Shown here: positions 31,030-42,230 of the stretch, piece by piece | Layout of the letters: every line of letters begins with the position of its first letter | How positions within the stretch are numbered: position 1 is the first letter of the stretch | Assembly: GCA_934045075.1 (NCBI GenBank) | Contig: OW203726.1 | Coordinates: forward strand, 19,094,988 to 19,158,987 | Origin: Yponomeuta sedellus | Taxonomy: Eukaryota > Arthropoda > Insecta > Lepidoptera > Yponomeutidae | Reading direction: 5' to 3' | Length of the DNA stretch: 64,000 bases | The notes under the pieces: generated by a model | The model's input: the letters and a program-made list of their open reading frames with translations, nothing else | Databases searched by the model: none | What the model was told of the DNA's origin: nothing | Program-made: the position numbers and the translations under genes

Positions 31030-31555
31030 GTTTGTTGATGTAATTTTGTGTGTGCGTAGTATCCAGCTGCAACTTCCGCTGTGCTATAAATTAAGATAAA
31101 ACGGTGAAGGCATCATTCAGATATTTTCGAGTCGAATCATTTCAGGATTGCGTACCCCAAGGGTTCCAACGGGCCCCTATTAATATGCCGACGACGTCTG
31201 TATGCCTATCTGTCCGTCTAATTTATAAAAAGCATATAATTCTCTCTAAAGTCGAGTTATCATACAACGTTTTAATACGGCAGATTGCTCAAAAAATAAT
31301 AAAATGAAACAAAAAATTACAATGTTATTTCAAACGTGTATTGTTTTTATTCTGCCGTAGAACAATTGTAACGGTGCAAACCTCTTTACACCATTTTTTT
31401 TCTATCTATCATTTTCAAATATTTAAATTACGTCACACATTTTTCGATTTTTTCATCATTACAACTTTACCGTTTTTACCCAGTTTTTCTGTTTTATTTT
31501 AAAAATATACTACCGATCTACAAATAAAGCAATAATTGAAGTCGTTCCAGTTTTT

Positions 31556-31700
31556 ATCTATAATATAAAAATGAATCGCTGAATGTGTTGGTAAGCGCAA
31601 ATCTCTGAAGGACGAAGATAGTTCTTACGGGGAGAAAAATAAAAAAATGTTAAAGAATCGCTGTTAGGCGGTACGACGTTCGCTGAGTCAGTAGTTACTT
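31556..31700 (+). mobile_element. Helitron-like family H, degraded
   Basis: Starts A|TCTATAATATAAAAATGAAT (insertion after A visible here) and ends near 'cgacgttcgctgagtcagta', shorter than the copy at 13126. Confidence 0.5.
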
Positions 31701-31737
31701 ACTTATAAAAAGTTATACAACATTACACAGTAACTCA

Positions 31738-31825
31738 TTTGAATGTCAAACTTGATAATATCAAGTTTGACATTCAAATCGGCACAATAATCATAATAAT
31801 CATATTATGATTATTGTGCCGATTT
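31738..31825. repeat. Two adjoining perfect palindromes
   Basis: 31738-31778: 20-bp arms (tttgaatgtcaaacttgata) with a 1-nt centre. 31776-31825: 22-bp arms beginning aaatcggcacaataatcata with a 6-nt loop. The two share three bases. Confidence 0.9.
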
Positions 31826-32310
31826 TGCAGTATAACCGTTATTGTGTTGTATTTCTTGTGTGCCATGAAGAATATACGTATTTTACCTTGTAACAAAAAA
31901 GGACAAAAAATCGGACAGCGGCGAGTCTTTTAAGTTTCCTTGAAAAAAAAACATTAGCTAATATTTATGTGGTGATACGGAACCCTCGGTGCGCGTGTCT
32001 GATTCGCAGTTGGCGGAGTTTGAGAATCACAAGTTTAACTCGATAGTTAGAATTACAAAAATAAAAAATACATGTCGTGCAAATCACGAAAGGACCTCGA
32101 GAAGAAAAAAAAGTATTTGTATTTGTAACTTCCATATATATGGGCCAGAAAAGAAAAGATGCTATACGCTGAACTACGAGAATAAGAACTGACAAATTAT
32201 TAATGGCCTCAATCTTTGATTTTGTGGTCGTTAGTCTGATTAAAAAACGTTGTGGACTAAAAGAGGATGTAACTAGTGATGTACGAGTAGATGAAAATAT
32301 TGACTAGATT

Positions 32311-32600
32311 ATTGAGAACGGAATTTTGCGTTGGTTTGGACATGTGGAGAGGATGAAGGAAGAAAGACCGACGAAACAAATATATATTGCGAATATGAGT
32401 GGAAGGGCTGGTAAGGGACGTCCATACATCGACCAAATAGGGGATGTATTAGCAAAGGGAAAGATAAAAAGTACCCGGAACCGGTGTGCGTGCATGCAAC
32501 GACTTATGAACGTTGATGAAGCAAAGGTGATCTGTCAGGATCGCGGCAAGTGGCAGACCCTGGTCTCTGCCTACCCCTCTGGGATACAGGCCTGAGGTTA
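32311..32600 (+). pseudogene. RTE-like endonuclease/reverse transcriptase C-terminus
   Basis: An open run reads ILRWFGHVERMKEERPTKQI, then AGKGRPYIDQIGDVLAKGKI, NRCACMQRLMNVDEAKVIC, and ends VSAYPSGIQA with a stop. These are the ordered motifs at the C-terminus of lepidopteran RTE-type reverse transcriptases. Everything N-terminal, including the polymerase core, is missing, so this is a 5'-truncated insertion. Confidence 0.75.
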
Positions 32601-32878
32601 TGTATGTATTTTTTTTTATTTTTAATACTTTATTGCACCATAAAATTGTACAATGCGGCGAACTTAATACCATAAGCATTTTCTACAAGTCAACCGCAGG
32701 AGGTAGAACGAAAACTATATGTATGGTGATAAAATTCCAATAAAATAAGTATAAAATTACAAAAAACAGATTTTTTTAATAAGCTTAATGGCAATATTTT
32801 GTAACATTTATTGAGAGAACTTTTGTATTTGTAGTATAAGCAGGTATGCAAATAACAATACATAATTTACAACCACAG

Positions 32879-32920
32879 GTACAGATTCTGGATTTTCCAC
32901 TCCTAACGTAAGCGATCAAG
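32879..32920 (+). CDS. Gene 1 micro-exon (32879)
   Basis: 42 bp between acceptor accacag and donor ggtaagc. Codes TDSGFSTPNVSDQ. Phase 1-1. Confidence 0.55.
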
Positions 32921-33151
32921 GTAAGCACGTGATGCACGACGTATTATATATATATATACCTACTTTAAATTATACTAGTCAAGATTTACCGGTTTACACT
33001 GTGCGGTTTCGGTAAAAAACGGTTTACTGACTTCAAACAGAGATTCCTTAAAACACTCCATAAATCCCGTACAGATAGCCTGTGGTGGAGACTTCGGGAA
33101 AGAAAGACTTTACCACAGTTGTACACCTCCTATGGATTCGATGTCGATCGA

Positions 33152-33508
33152 TATCAACCCTTGTATGTCCCTACTGCTGGGGCACGGGTCTCTTCCTGCA
33201 TCGCAGGAAGGTTAGGCCAAACTCCACCACGGGGGCCAAGACCGGGTTGGTGGAGGATTGTAAGACAGTGGCGGGTCCTACTGTCAGAAGTTATCAAGCC
33301 GCCCATAAGGCCTCAGACATGGTTTAAGGACTGCCATTACTACTGCCATCATCAACGGCTTAACATGCCTTGCGAAGCACGGAAGTGCTCGGAAAAATGC
33401 CACAAGCGGTAGTGACAGGACGGTCAACCATCCGGCGCCTGACCGCGCCTTTTGTTGCTTAACACAAGTGATTGACTTCAATCACTCTGTTCGAATAGGC
33501 CTCTAGCG
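33152..33508 (-). mobile_element. 5S-rRNA-derived SINE, near full length
   Basis: Minus-strand copy with tail (caacccttgtatgtccctac) at low coordinates and the 5S-like A box (cttaacacaagtgattgac reversed) at about 33455-33485. The C box is partly altered. Confidence 0.75.
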
Positions 33509-33762
33509 CCTCCTATGGAGTGTTTAAAGCAATCGTGTCTTATTAAATAGATTGCCTAAATCCAGTAAATTATGCCTTATTTGTTTGAACGATATATTTT
33601 CTCTAGCTTCAAGAAAATTATGAAGAAAAGTATTAAGAAAAGTAAACCACGAGGGAGGCCTATGTTCTCCAGTAGGCTTCAAAAATGGCTGATGATGTTC
33701 ATGAGGATAATAAGAAAAGTAATAAATGAAATTGTGTATCAATAACAAATCTACGGTTTCAG

Positions 33763-34194
33763 ATGAACATTTTCCAGCACCAAAAATACAAGTCGACCAT
33801 GGTAGCCAAATTCCTGATGCTTCTAAATACGAAAAAGCTTTCATAAATTTGAACTCACGATCTGAAAATATGACTAAAAGAAGCGAAATCACATTAACGG
33901 CTTCAGCAGAAGAGAAGTCAAACGACAGCAAAACAAAGTGCACTATCACAATTGACAATTTCACGGGCGAATTTAAGACTCTCCCAAATGTTTATTTGAA
34001 TGATAACGCTAACGGCATTCGTGTGGCGTATAACATTAATCCAATCCACAAACGTGTGACCATTGAAGAGTTTAGTAATAATACCGACAAATACGATGGA
34101 AATGCATACGCTATCAATATTTGCTACAAAAGTCAACAGGAATTGCGCCGTAACGAAATGCCGGCTGGAACTACGAGTAATAGCATCACTTCAG
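33763..34194 (+). CDS. Gene 1 largest internal exon (33763)
   Basis: Acceptor cggtttcag, donor ggtagcc. 144 codons: EHFPAPKIQVDHGSQIPDAS, NLNSRSENMTKRSEITLTAS, KCTITIDNFTGEFKTLPNVY, VAYNINPIHKRVTIEEFSNN, and ends near NEMPAGTTSNSITS. The central part may form a beta-rich fold. Phase 1-1. Without the donor the frame would run on into the MITE that begins at 34253. Confidence 0.75.
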
Positions 34195-34252
34195 GTAGCC
34201 CTTACTTAATTACTTGTGTTCGATTTAACCATCCAGATAATAACGCTATTCC

Positions 34253-35031
34253 CGTTTGTTGTTTACTTAGGCACTACTGTTTAGCACTAATGATTGTGCA
34301 ATGGGAGACTTTTCTCTCCCGTGACACTGCCATTAAATAGGTAGTAAAAAGGCGAAATTATTCCCCTGTTACACTACAGACCACAAAATCATTACCCAAG
34401 GCACCACTGAACAGGTGACAATACTAACAAAATAAAAGAAAGGCGTCAGCATTTGTAATATAAAAACAGATTCCGTACTTACATCAATATGTACATTATA
34501 TTTAACGCAATTTATGCTTCTAAAGCGGTACCGACAGTTATTACTGCATTTATAATGCCCATTTGAATTTTCATAATATAAACATCATTTATACTATTAC
34601 ACTATTTTTATTTTTAATGCACTAACCCGTGCTAAGGAAAATTTTAAAAAACCTATTCAGAGGCTAAAAATTCCACCCATGCCGGCATTCGAACCCGCGA
34701 CCTCTGGCAGGCCTCTGACCTCTGGCACGTAGCAGGTTCGAATCCCGGCATGGGTGGAATTTTTAGCCTCTAAATAGGTTTCTATAAACATCATTTTTCA
34801 TACCAATTAGAGTTCTTTTTGCTGCTGCTGTAAAAGATTAGGTAATTATACACCTCTGTAGTGTCATGGAATACGAAAATTTCCCGTAGCACTACTAACA
34901 TCTGAGTAGTGCCATGAGAGACGCATTTTTTCCCATTACCCTACCGAACAATACGGGTAGTGTCAGGGGCGAGAAAAGTCTCCCATGGCACAACCAGTAG
35001 TGCTAAACAGTAGTGCGTAAGTAAACAAACG
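34253..35031. mobile_element. MITE with ~70-bp inverted ends and an 8-bp flanking near-repeat
   Basis: Left cgtttgttgtttacttaggc + actactgtttagcacta is inverted at 34963-35031. The flanks are gctattcc / gctaatcc (7 of 8 identical), suggesting an 8-bp target duplication as in hAT elements. A family T copy is nested at 34600-34790. Confidence 0.7.
34600..34790. mobile_element. Family T inverted pair nested in a MITE
   Basis: 'actatttttatttttaatgc' + 'actaacccgtgctaagg' and a tRNA-like core, followed by a second partial core in the opposite sense (gttcgaatcccggcatgggt). Confidence 0.65.
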
Positions 35032-35117
35032 GCTAATCCAATCTTCAGTTCATACTCGTCGAATGCTGAACATGGGGTTCCCCCACACGGGGCAGACTAT
35101 TTTCATGCACACTATTT

Positions 35118-35160
35118 CAGGATGAGGGTCGTATTCAGCAACAATACGACCCCCATCCTG
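35118..35160. repeat. Hairpin, 18-bp arms, 7-nt loop
   Basis: caggatgagggtcgtatt and aatacgacccccatcctg pair with one mismatch. Confidence 0.85.
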
Positions 35161-35810
35161 GCGCTATCAGTAAGTTGTCTAAAAACTTCGGTTCAGTGAA
35201 CTGCTGTGCCTCTTCGTTTGCCTACTATAATAGCATAGTTATATGAAAAGGATGATGGGCGTTTTGGTCCTTATGTCCAATCAAGATGAGTCATATGTCG
35301 TTGGATAGCTCTTTTCAAGTGAAAAAATAAATTCTATGAAGACGAATCCGTATGAATTGTCCATTTTGAAATATGCTCGTCGGAAAGTACCATTTTTTGC
35401 TCTAAATAGAAATTAGAAAAATTCATATCTCTGGTTTAACTCAACCGATGCTCATGATTTTTACGAAAATCACATCTATGCATACTCTGTCATAAATCAT
35501 TAGAGCGAGACAGCGACATTGCGCTCTCTCTCCCACTCACGGTCACGGGTAACGCTGGAATTCGGTTTTGACCCCTCTCGCGCTCCGGGACACGGCGCGG
35601 GGGCAGGTATGTTAGGGTGAGGAACGCTTGGCCGCTTGCGCAGGTAGTCAGTCGTTTGCTGATATTGTGTTAAGTGCTACGTTATTACGCTCCTCATTGT
35701 TCACATCGACTTTGACCTTGGCATCATTTTGGACTCTGTTACCCGTTTTATTTGTTGACCGTGGCTTTATATTGGACTTGGGTGCTTAACGATTGGATTG
35801 TTTCGTTGCA

Positions 35811-35954
35811 ATGGAACGTTACCGTAACTGTGTAATGTGCCGAAGAGGGCTATACCGAGGCAGATATCAAGTACGCGTTCTGTCGGAAGCCTTGACAAGA
35901 ACACACGTGGAGCTAGTAACATTTATACGAGAAAACGCTGCTCTGGAGGTTTGT
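35811..35954 (+). CDS. Transposase first exon, CxxC zinc-binding (3' boundary approximate)
   Basis: ATG at 35811 opens MERYRNCVMCRRGLYRGRYQ, then EALTRTHVELVTFIRENAAL. The CVMC pair needs partners, and RVCHDHL at the start of the main transposase ORF supplies C..H about 40 residues later, so an intron of about 220 bp is inferred. Candidate donors are gtttgt at 35949 or gtacct at 35953. No donor/acceptor pair was unambiguous, so the junction is uncertain. Confidence 0.5.
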
Positions 35955-36170
35955 ACCTATTGCACTTTTTTTTCCACTCGATCCTCACTGAACCTTCGAT
36001 ATAAAAGGAAACCAATTGAAATCATGTGCAACTGCATCCCAGATCTATTCTAGTAGTAAATGAGGTAACGAAGACGTAAAAGTGAAAACCGATTGATAAG
36101 TGATTCTGGTCGCTTAAAGAACATTCAAGTGACACGTATTTTCTCAACATAAATTGTATATCCCCGACAG

Positions 36171-37773
36171 TGCCAGAGTATGTCACGATCACCTTAATGG
36201 GAATGATTGGGATGATTTGCCCCAACATTGCAACATTTCCCATGACTTTACGGCTGCCCACTTCAGGGATGTTTGTGACCTAATGCGAAATGCCTTAAAC
36301 TCACCCAGATTACGTTTTAGCGACCGAGGCATGAATGAAGAAGAAATGCACTTTTGGACTGGACGTACTAATGATGAATTTAATGCCATCTTAGAGCAAA
36401 ATCCATTATTAAGAAATAGAAGTGCAGATCCCAGAACCACTTTGGGCATTTTACTAACGAAACTACGCACAGGAGAACCCAACGCGAGACTTGCGACGTT
36501 GTTTAACATGTCTCGGAGAAAACTCGAACGCCAGTTGGCCATCGCACGAGAGTGTCTTAGCACTGACTACGTTGTGCGACACTTGGGAGTGGATCACATG
36601 AATAGAGAAGATATATTGGAGAGAAACTTGAGGATTCCAAAAGCACTGTATGGAAATGAAGACAACAATAAAGCCATTATTATTTGCGATGGTACGTATA
36701 TTTATATATACAAGAGTTCAAACTTTTTGTTTCAGAGGCAATCCTACAGTTTACACAAGTTCCAAAACTTGTTGAAACCATTTTTAATCGTAACCACTGA
36801 CGGATACATTATAGATGTTAAAGGACCATACGCTGCAACAAAAACTGATGCGCAGATAATGAGCGACTTAATGACTGACGAGGAAAATCCCCTTCATATA
36901 TTGCTTCAGCCGAATGACGTATTTATTTTGGACCGCGGGTTCAGGGATAGTCTGCAGCATATAGAAGCATGTGGCTACGAATTTCACGTCCCCCCGACGA
37001 AGCACCGGGAAGAGTCGCAGCTCACGACTTCTCAAGCAAATGATTCCCGGCTGGTGACAATGTGCCGATGGGTAGTGGAAGTGGTTAACGGGCGTTTCAA
37101 AAGAGATTTCAAGCTGTTGCGCCAAAAATATTTTAATAACACAATGCCTAATATGTTCGGGGATTTTATGATTGCAGCAGCAATTACAAATCACTTCCAC
37201 AGGCCTATTGTCGATAGCCAACACGCAGAAGCTTTTTTACAAAAAAATGTTGAAAGAAGGCAAACCCCAAACGTGTTATATGATTATGTAGAAGCAAAAA
37301 GATTAAACAACAGAAGAGCCAATTTCCAGAGATTGGAAGCAAATGACATTCAAGACTTTCCACGATTGAGGGAACAGGACGTGATTTTGCTGTCATTGGG
37401 GACATATCAGTTAAAACTTGCAAAATCATATTGCAGCGAGCACCTCAACAACGGCTTATATCTTATAGAAACTTATAGAGAAGCTGCTTTGGAGGATATC
37501 CATGAATATGGGATCCACGAAGATGCGTGGCTGTTGCGTGCACGCATACAGTCCCGACATGTACGATCAAAACAATATTTTTGCTATATATTATTAGACA
37601 GAAATAGTAGAAACATATTACAACATTATTGCACATGTTTGACAGGACGCCGCACGATAGGTTCCTGTGCGCATATTATATCTATTGTGTGGTATTTAGG
37701 ATATGCTAGACATGAAGGCTTTACTGAACCAGCACTATTTTTAAATAACATTATCATGGATGAAACACATTAA
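36171..37773 (+). CDS. DDE transposase with C-terminal SWIM zinc finger
   Basis: Open from about 36154 to TAA at 37771, with no frameshift or stop. Numbering from 36154: zinc-binding RVCHDHL near residue 9; a helical region (110-150); then the DDE core. D179 lies in IICDGTY, D260 in FILDRGFRD, and E309 in RWVVEVVNGRFKRDFK. This is the DDE_Tnp_4/Harbinger-like arrangement. The C-terminal FPRL-EQD---LSLGTYQL block is followed by a SWIM finger C493-x-C495-x9-C505-x-H507 (CTCLTGRRTIGSCAH). The enzyme would cut and join the element ends in the nucleus. ISL2EU or a related IS5-group family is the best fit; the name rests on motifs only. The intact frame suggests recent activity or selection. Confidence 0.8.
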
Positions 37774-38244
37774 ACGATAAAACTTACTCTGAACTTGTTT
37801 TATTTACTTCGATAATAAACAAACAATGATAATATAATAATCAATGCTGATCATTTGTAATTAAAATCGATATACAATGTCGAAAAAATATCAAAAAGAA
37901 TTAAAACAACAGAAAAAAAATTAAATAAAAAAAAACTTTTAACGTATGATTACTCAAATTGGACAGAAAATCGGGACTAGCGCTTCGATTATTCTTATTC
38001 TACAAAAAAATACCTTTCCAACGACGTATTACTCATTCCGATTGGTGCCAGGACCAGGTTCCATACATTTGTGCCCATCATCCTTTGAACCATATAACAT
38101 GAACCAAACACCGGTGAAAAATGGCACATGGCTATTTATTACAGCTTTGTTATTATTTTTTGGTTTCAAAGATTGTAAGATTGATTTTAATTTTTCGTTT
38201 ATGTAGTTTATTTATTTCTTTCATAGTTACTCGTAAGTAGGTTA

Positions 38245-38412
38245 TTCAATATTTATGTAGTATATTTTGTACACGTATATAGACCCGCTTTTTACTGCTT
38301 CTCCGACTCTCTAAGGTTTGCTGGAAGAAATATCTTTCAGAGATAAGCTCGCCTTTGTACATGTTTCTTATGTAATGTCTTGTTAAATGTTTCGTGTGCA
38401 ATAAAGTATAAT
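38245..38412 (+). mobile_element. LINE 3' UTR fragment
   Basis: Same sequence as 4218-4375 in opposite orientation ('tatagacccgctttttactg', 'gataagctcgcctttgtac') ending 'gtgtgcaataaagtata'. Confidence 0.6.
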
Positions 38413-38433
38413 TAATGAATTGTATTTTTGCAG

Positions 38434-38592
38434 ATGAAACGATCCGTCGTCAATCAGTAAACACTTTAAAATCGAGGTGTTCATCGTTTAGCGGTCAAAA
38501 ACCTTGGTGCGAACGGAAAAAAATCGGTAATCATACAGAGACAATACAATCAAGATGCTCTTGCTCGATTTGTAGAAAGCATAAGTTTTACA
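38434..38592 (+). CDS. Gene 1 exon (38434), Cys-rich
   Basis: Acceptor tttttgcag, donor agtaagt. Codes ETIRRQSVNTLKSRCSSFSG, then QKPWCERKK and a Cys cluster QSRCSCSICRKHKFY. CxCxxC could bind metal; too short to name. Phase 1-1. Confidence 0.75.
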
Positions 38593-39989
38593 GTAAGTTT
38601 TTAGTTTTCTAGTAGAGTATGAATAAGTTTCGTTCATTTTTAGTCTTTTGTGTCAATCACAGTATCCAAATAATCTGCGCTTCCATATGCGGAAGGAAAC
38701 AAGTTAAACACGGAGACATAGACTGATGATCCTATCCTATGCTTTAATTTTTTATCGACTAATAACTTTTGCAACAATAACAAATAAGAATCTACTTATT
38801 TGCAAAATATCAGGTTGTTTTGACACGATTTCAGACTATAAATTACTGATAAGTATTTTGACTTACCTATGTAGCTATTCAGCCATGAACTGATCCCAGT
38901 GTTTCAGATTCTCATCTTTCTCATCCTTAACATGCCAATTCTAAATAGACTTTAGGGATTTTAATAGATTAAAATCGGATTATTAATCGCACAAAAAAAG
39001 CTTCCCATTAGGAGACGTATTGGAATCTAGAAAACTTTATCGGCATGCACTCTTAAGAATGAAGCCAGACTTAATTAAATTTATATGCAAATAGTTTGCG
39101 CAATTAACGTGCAAATTCAGAATCTCATTATCAGAAATAGAGACAATCACAGGCTATGAAAACTATCTTCAGAGGCGATACCATCGTCTATCTCGCTTCT
39201 TCTGGTCGGTACGCTCGTGAGAGAGCGGTTGTGGTCTTCATGAAGTGGCTTTATTGTAGGCTGATGCCTCACGAAGTCTTGCCATTCTAACCTTCGGTTA
39301 GATGCCGTATTCATGCGGATGTCTGCCGATCGTGGACAATGTTACAGTCGTATGCTCACCTAACGCTTCAGGAGTGAGCGAGATAGATGTTGATGATATC
39401 GAACTGAGATCATAGAATCTGAGATATCGACAGTACTCATTCAATGCTATGAGGTTATAATACAATAGGTGTACAAATGGTAATGTTAATTATAATTACA
39501 ATTATGTAATATCTTATAGTAGGTGTGTGTGTAAGAGGAAACTGTAACATTCGGAACTCGCTTAGCATGATCTTTGTACTAACCTTGATACACATGTTTC
39601 TATGTAGCAGGACCCCTAGACCTTTATGACCATTTAGGACGGTTTCGGTTAGGAATGCCTAAATCAAGCCATTTGCTTCAGAAATTAAATTTTAAGATTT
39701 TTTTGCCTTTTTAAACACGTGGTACTTAAATGAAGCGCAGCGGTAAAACATTTTGAAGAAGTCTGGGTCAAAGTTTTGAATCCCAGAATGCATCAATCTT
39801 TGTTTTTTATAGGCCGACACCACACGGCAGAGATCAGGGACGTATAATTATAAGCCACATAAAAAAACTTACAAGCATAAAATTCAATTTAATAAACTCT
39901 GGTTCCTGATGTGACGCTTGTATACAATTAAGTTTAGTGTGACTACCACTTAAAATATCTACTTATAGGTTGTGTGTTTTGTTCTATAG

Positions 39990-40118
39990 GTAACAGCAAG
40001 AATAAGAAAATACAAGTAGATTTAACAGCCGAAACGAACTATTGGATAGAGCAAGCAATACTGAACAATACCATGTACTATTCTACCAAGACGGCAGATA
40101 ATATTCCTGATGCTGGAG
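39990..40118 (+). CDS. Gene 1 exon (39990)
   Basis: Acceptor ttctatag, donor ggtgagc. Codes NSKNKKIQVDLTAETNYWIE then QAILNNTMYYSTKTADNIPD. Phase 1-1. Confidence 0.75.
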
Positions 40119-40254
40119 GTGAGCTGGAAGCGTATGCAATATAATTTATAAGTAGACGTAGCTTTCGTCCGCGACTTGAGCAAAAGTTTTGGCCGGCCAG
40201 CAATTAAGGTAGCCATTATTTACGATTTTCATCAGTGAAAAAAATTGTGTTGTT

Positions 40255-40505
40255 TTTTTTAATGCACTAACCCGTGCTCAGGAGTTAGTGCATTAAAAAA
40301 AACCTATTTAGAGGCTAAAAATTCCACCAATGCTGGGTCTCGATCCCGCGACCTCTCACCGCTGATGCCAGTGAGTGATATTTCACTGATGCCGGTGAGT
40401 CGCCCATTAGCTCAGTTGGGAGAGCGCTGGCACGGCCGGAGGTCGCCGGTTCGAGTCCCGGCGTGGGTGGATTTTTTTTCCTTTAAATAGGTTTTTAAAA
40501 TCTGT
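40255..40505 (+). mobile_element. Family T copy
   Basis: Contains a plus-strand tRNA-like unit 'tagctcagttgggagagcgc' ... 'ggttcgagtcccggcg' with an inverted, partly deleted arm in front (gcactaacccgtgct). Confidence 0.7.
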
Positions 40506-40944
40506 GTTGTAAAGAAATAATTGAAGTACTATACAGACTACCTATAGTGCTGTAGTGTGGGGGTGCCGGTAAACATTGCCATTTTTATACTCCTAAAATA
40601 AACCAATTAATTAATTGAATTTTTTACTCCTAAATTTATACAATAGTCATTTCAAAAGATGTCGTCCGCGTGACCTACAGTTTTTTTTAATACTTGTATT
40701 AGATAATAAATATAACAAAATTGCTTGTAAGAAAATATTCGAGCGTACTTTATTTGCGAGTGACCTTTGCAGAGTACTTAACTCACCGGCAGTTAGCGCG
40801 TGGTGTGGTGGTCGAGTGTCCTATGTCCAGCCAAAATCTTCTAAATAATCTTCAAGCTATCTTGGCTGCATAATTTTTAATAGAACTAGACAGCAGTACC
40901 TTGTGATGTTGTAAAAAAAAATTGTTTTAATTTAATATAATTAT

Positions 40945-41280
40945 ACTATTTTTATTTTTAATGCACTAACCCGTGCTAAGGACAACTTTAAAAACCCATT
41001 TAGAGGCTAAAAGTTTCATTAATTTTAAAATTTCCCTGTACGTAATACAGAGAATAGTGTAAAGAGGTTAAAAGAAGAGATGCCGGTGAGTCGCCCATTG
41101 GCTCAATTGGAAGAACGCTGGCACGGATAGTCAGAGGTTTTTTTTTTTATTATCTTTATTTATTTGGAAGCTTTGTTCACATAGGTGAGCATGTCAGCTC
41201 CATCTAAAAGCCAGAGGTTGCGGGTTAGAATCTCGGCATGGGTGAAATTTTTAGCCTCTAAATAGGTTTTTAATTTAATA
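40945..41280 (+). mobile_element. Family T copy interrupted by an insertion
   Basis: The tRNA-like core is split: 'ggctcaattggaagaacgct' at 41099 and the B-box half at 41217-41240 are separated by about 70 bp of T-rich unrelated sequence. Confidence 0.65.
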
Positions 41281-41470
41281 TATTTAAAAATCTTTTTACC
41301 GGATGCCGCCGGGTAGTGTAACGGTGCAAACCTCATTACACCATTTTTTTTTATACTTCTTTAATTAAAAAAATTGAGTAAAGAGCACCGTTACAACCTT
41401 AGATGTACGCGCGTGTACACAGCAGTACGGTGACCAGAAAATAATGATAACGAATCTTCTGTTTTTTTAG

Positions 41471-41554
41471 GTTCTCTGTCAGAGAGGAATATTCGTGGGG
41501 AGAGTTCAGTACAGACCCCTGTCTGCAGCAGATGTAGAGTCTTGGCTCCATCAG
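41471..41554 (+). CDS. Gene 1 exon (41471)
   Basis: Acceptor gtttttttag, donor ggtacct. Codes SLSERNIRGESSVQTPVCSR then CRVLAPS. Phase 1-1. Confidence 0.7.
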
Positions 41555-41997
41555 GTACCTAATCAGTTATATTGAATCTGAGTTGTATTGCAATTTTAAT
41601 CTATAGGCCTAATTAATCGCACCAAATCCTGAGCGATTCCAATCGTCTGTCTAATTCTATACTAACGTAACATTACGCGCGCCAAGCGCGTAAGTATTAC
41701 AGGGGCAGTTTTCAGGTAATATTGGCCTATTTATTTTTCAACTATCGAATGTCTGACTAAAATAGCTCAACCACTAGTAGCAATTGTATTTTTCTAATTT
41801 TAGTCTGCCGACTGAATAAACGATAAGACTTAAGCCGGATTCAAATATCCATTGTTGGGTTTAACACTTCACGAACATATAGGTTAATGTAAATAGGTTA
41901 CAGTTTTATTATGTCTTTAGTGTCTATTTACAGTCATGTAAGATTTTACAAGTACCTACCTATAAAAAGAGTTAAGTGCACACTCATTTGTTTTCAG

Positions 41998-42230
41998 TTT
42001 CGATTTCGACACGTTCACCGCCATCTAGCAGCCGCCGCGTGAACTACGTGGTAGCCGAGCCAGCCGACCTAACTCCACACAGGCTGGATTGTATCACAAC
42101 ATCGCAGACCACTTACAATGTTTATAAGGATTCAGTCTTGTGCCCAGAAGTCAATATACAGACTGCCAGTCCTTGCCGATACAGGTGGCGAAGTCCGCCT
42201 AAGACAAATCGGGATTCGTTGTTGTTGTAG
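41998..42230 (+). CDS. Gene 1 terminal exon
   Basis: Acceptor tgttttcag. TT completes GTT with the previous exon. Codes SISTRSPPSSSRRVNYVVAE, PADLTPHRLDCITTSQTTYN, then CPEVNIQTASPCRYRWRSPP and ends DSLLL with TAG at 42228-42230. A 3' UTR of about 280 bases follows with AATAAA at 42488. Confidence 0.75.

Larger units (their letters stand above)
35230..38100 (+). mobile_element. DDE transposon (PIF/Harbinger-ISL2EU-like), apparently intact
   Basis: Imperfect inverted ends: 'aaaaggatgatgggc' with 'ttggtcc' and 'gtcgttgga' near 35245-35305 is mirrored by tccaacgac ... gcccatcatccttt at about 38015-38086. They enclose the SWIM-finger transposase ORF. Exact end bases and target duplication are not resolved. 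Inserted in the gene 1 intron between the exons at 33763 and 38434, same strand. Confidence 0.65.
15540..42230 (+). other. Gene 1, 3' block: about 28 mostly symmetric phase-1 exons, unknown function
   Basis: Exons at 15540, 17800, 18485, 18754, 19252, 19653, 20487, 20636, 23891, 24775, 25624, 26704, 27581, 27839, 28104, 28676, 28845, 29083, 29382, 29870, 30212, 30907, 32879, 33763, 38434, 39990, 41471 and 41998 all begin with two bases of a split codon, and all but the last end with one base. Every exon length is a multiple of three, and each can be skipped or duplicated without a frameshift. The joined frame is about 1,245 codons to TAG at 42228. The protein is polar and low in hydrophobic segments, with recurring short motifs (NTGVDP; D-x-x-W at exon starts) and one Cys-rich patch (CSCSICRK). 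I do not recognise it. No start exon was found between 8100 and 15540, so it may continue from the 5' block or have its own unseen first exon. Confidence 0.65.

Noticed and set aside
33524..33964. 146-residue minus-strand ORF
   Set aside because: It is the antisense of the well-bounded 432-bp exon at 33763-34194 and the intron before it; no domain.
36189..37429. Three minus-strand ORFs of 74-124 residues
   Set aside because: Shadows of the transposase ORF on the plus strand.
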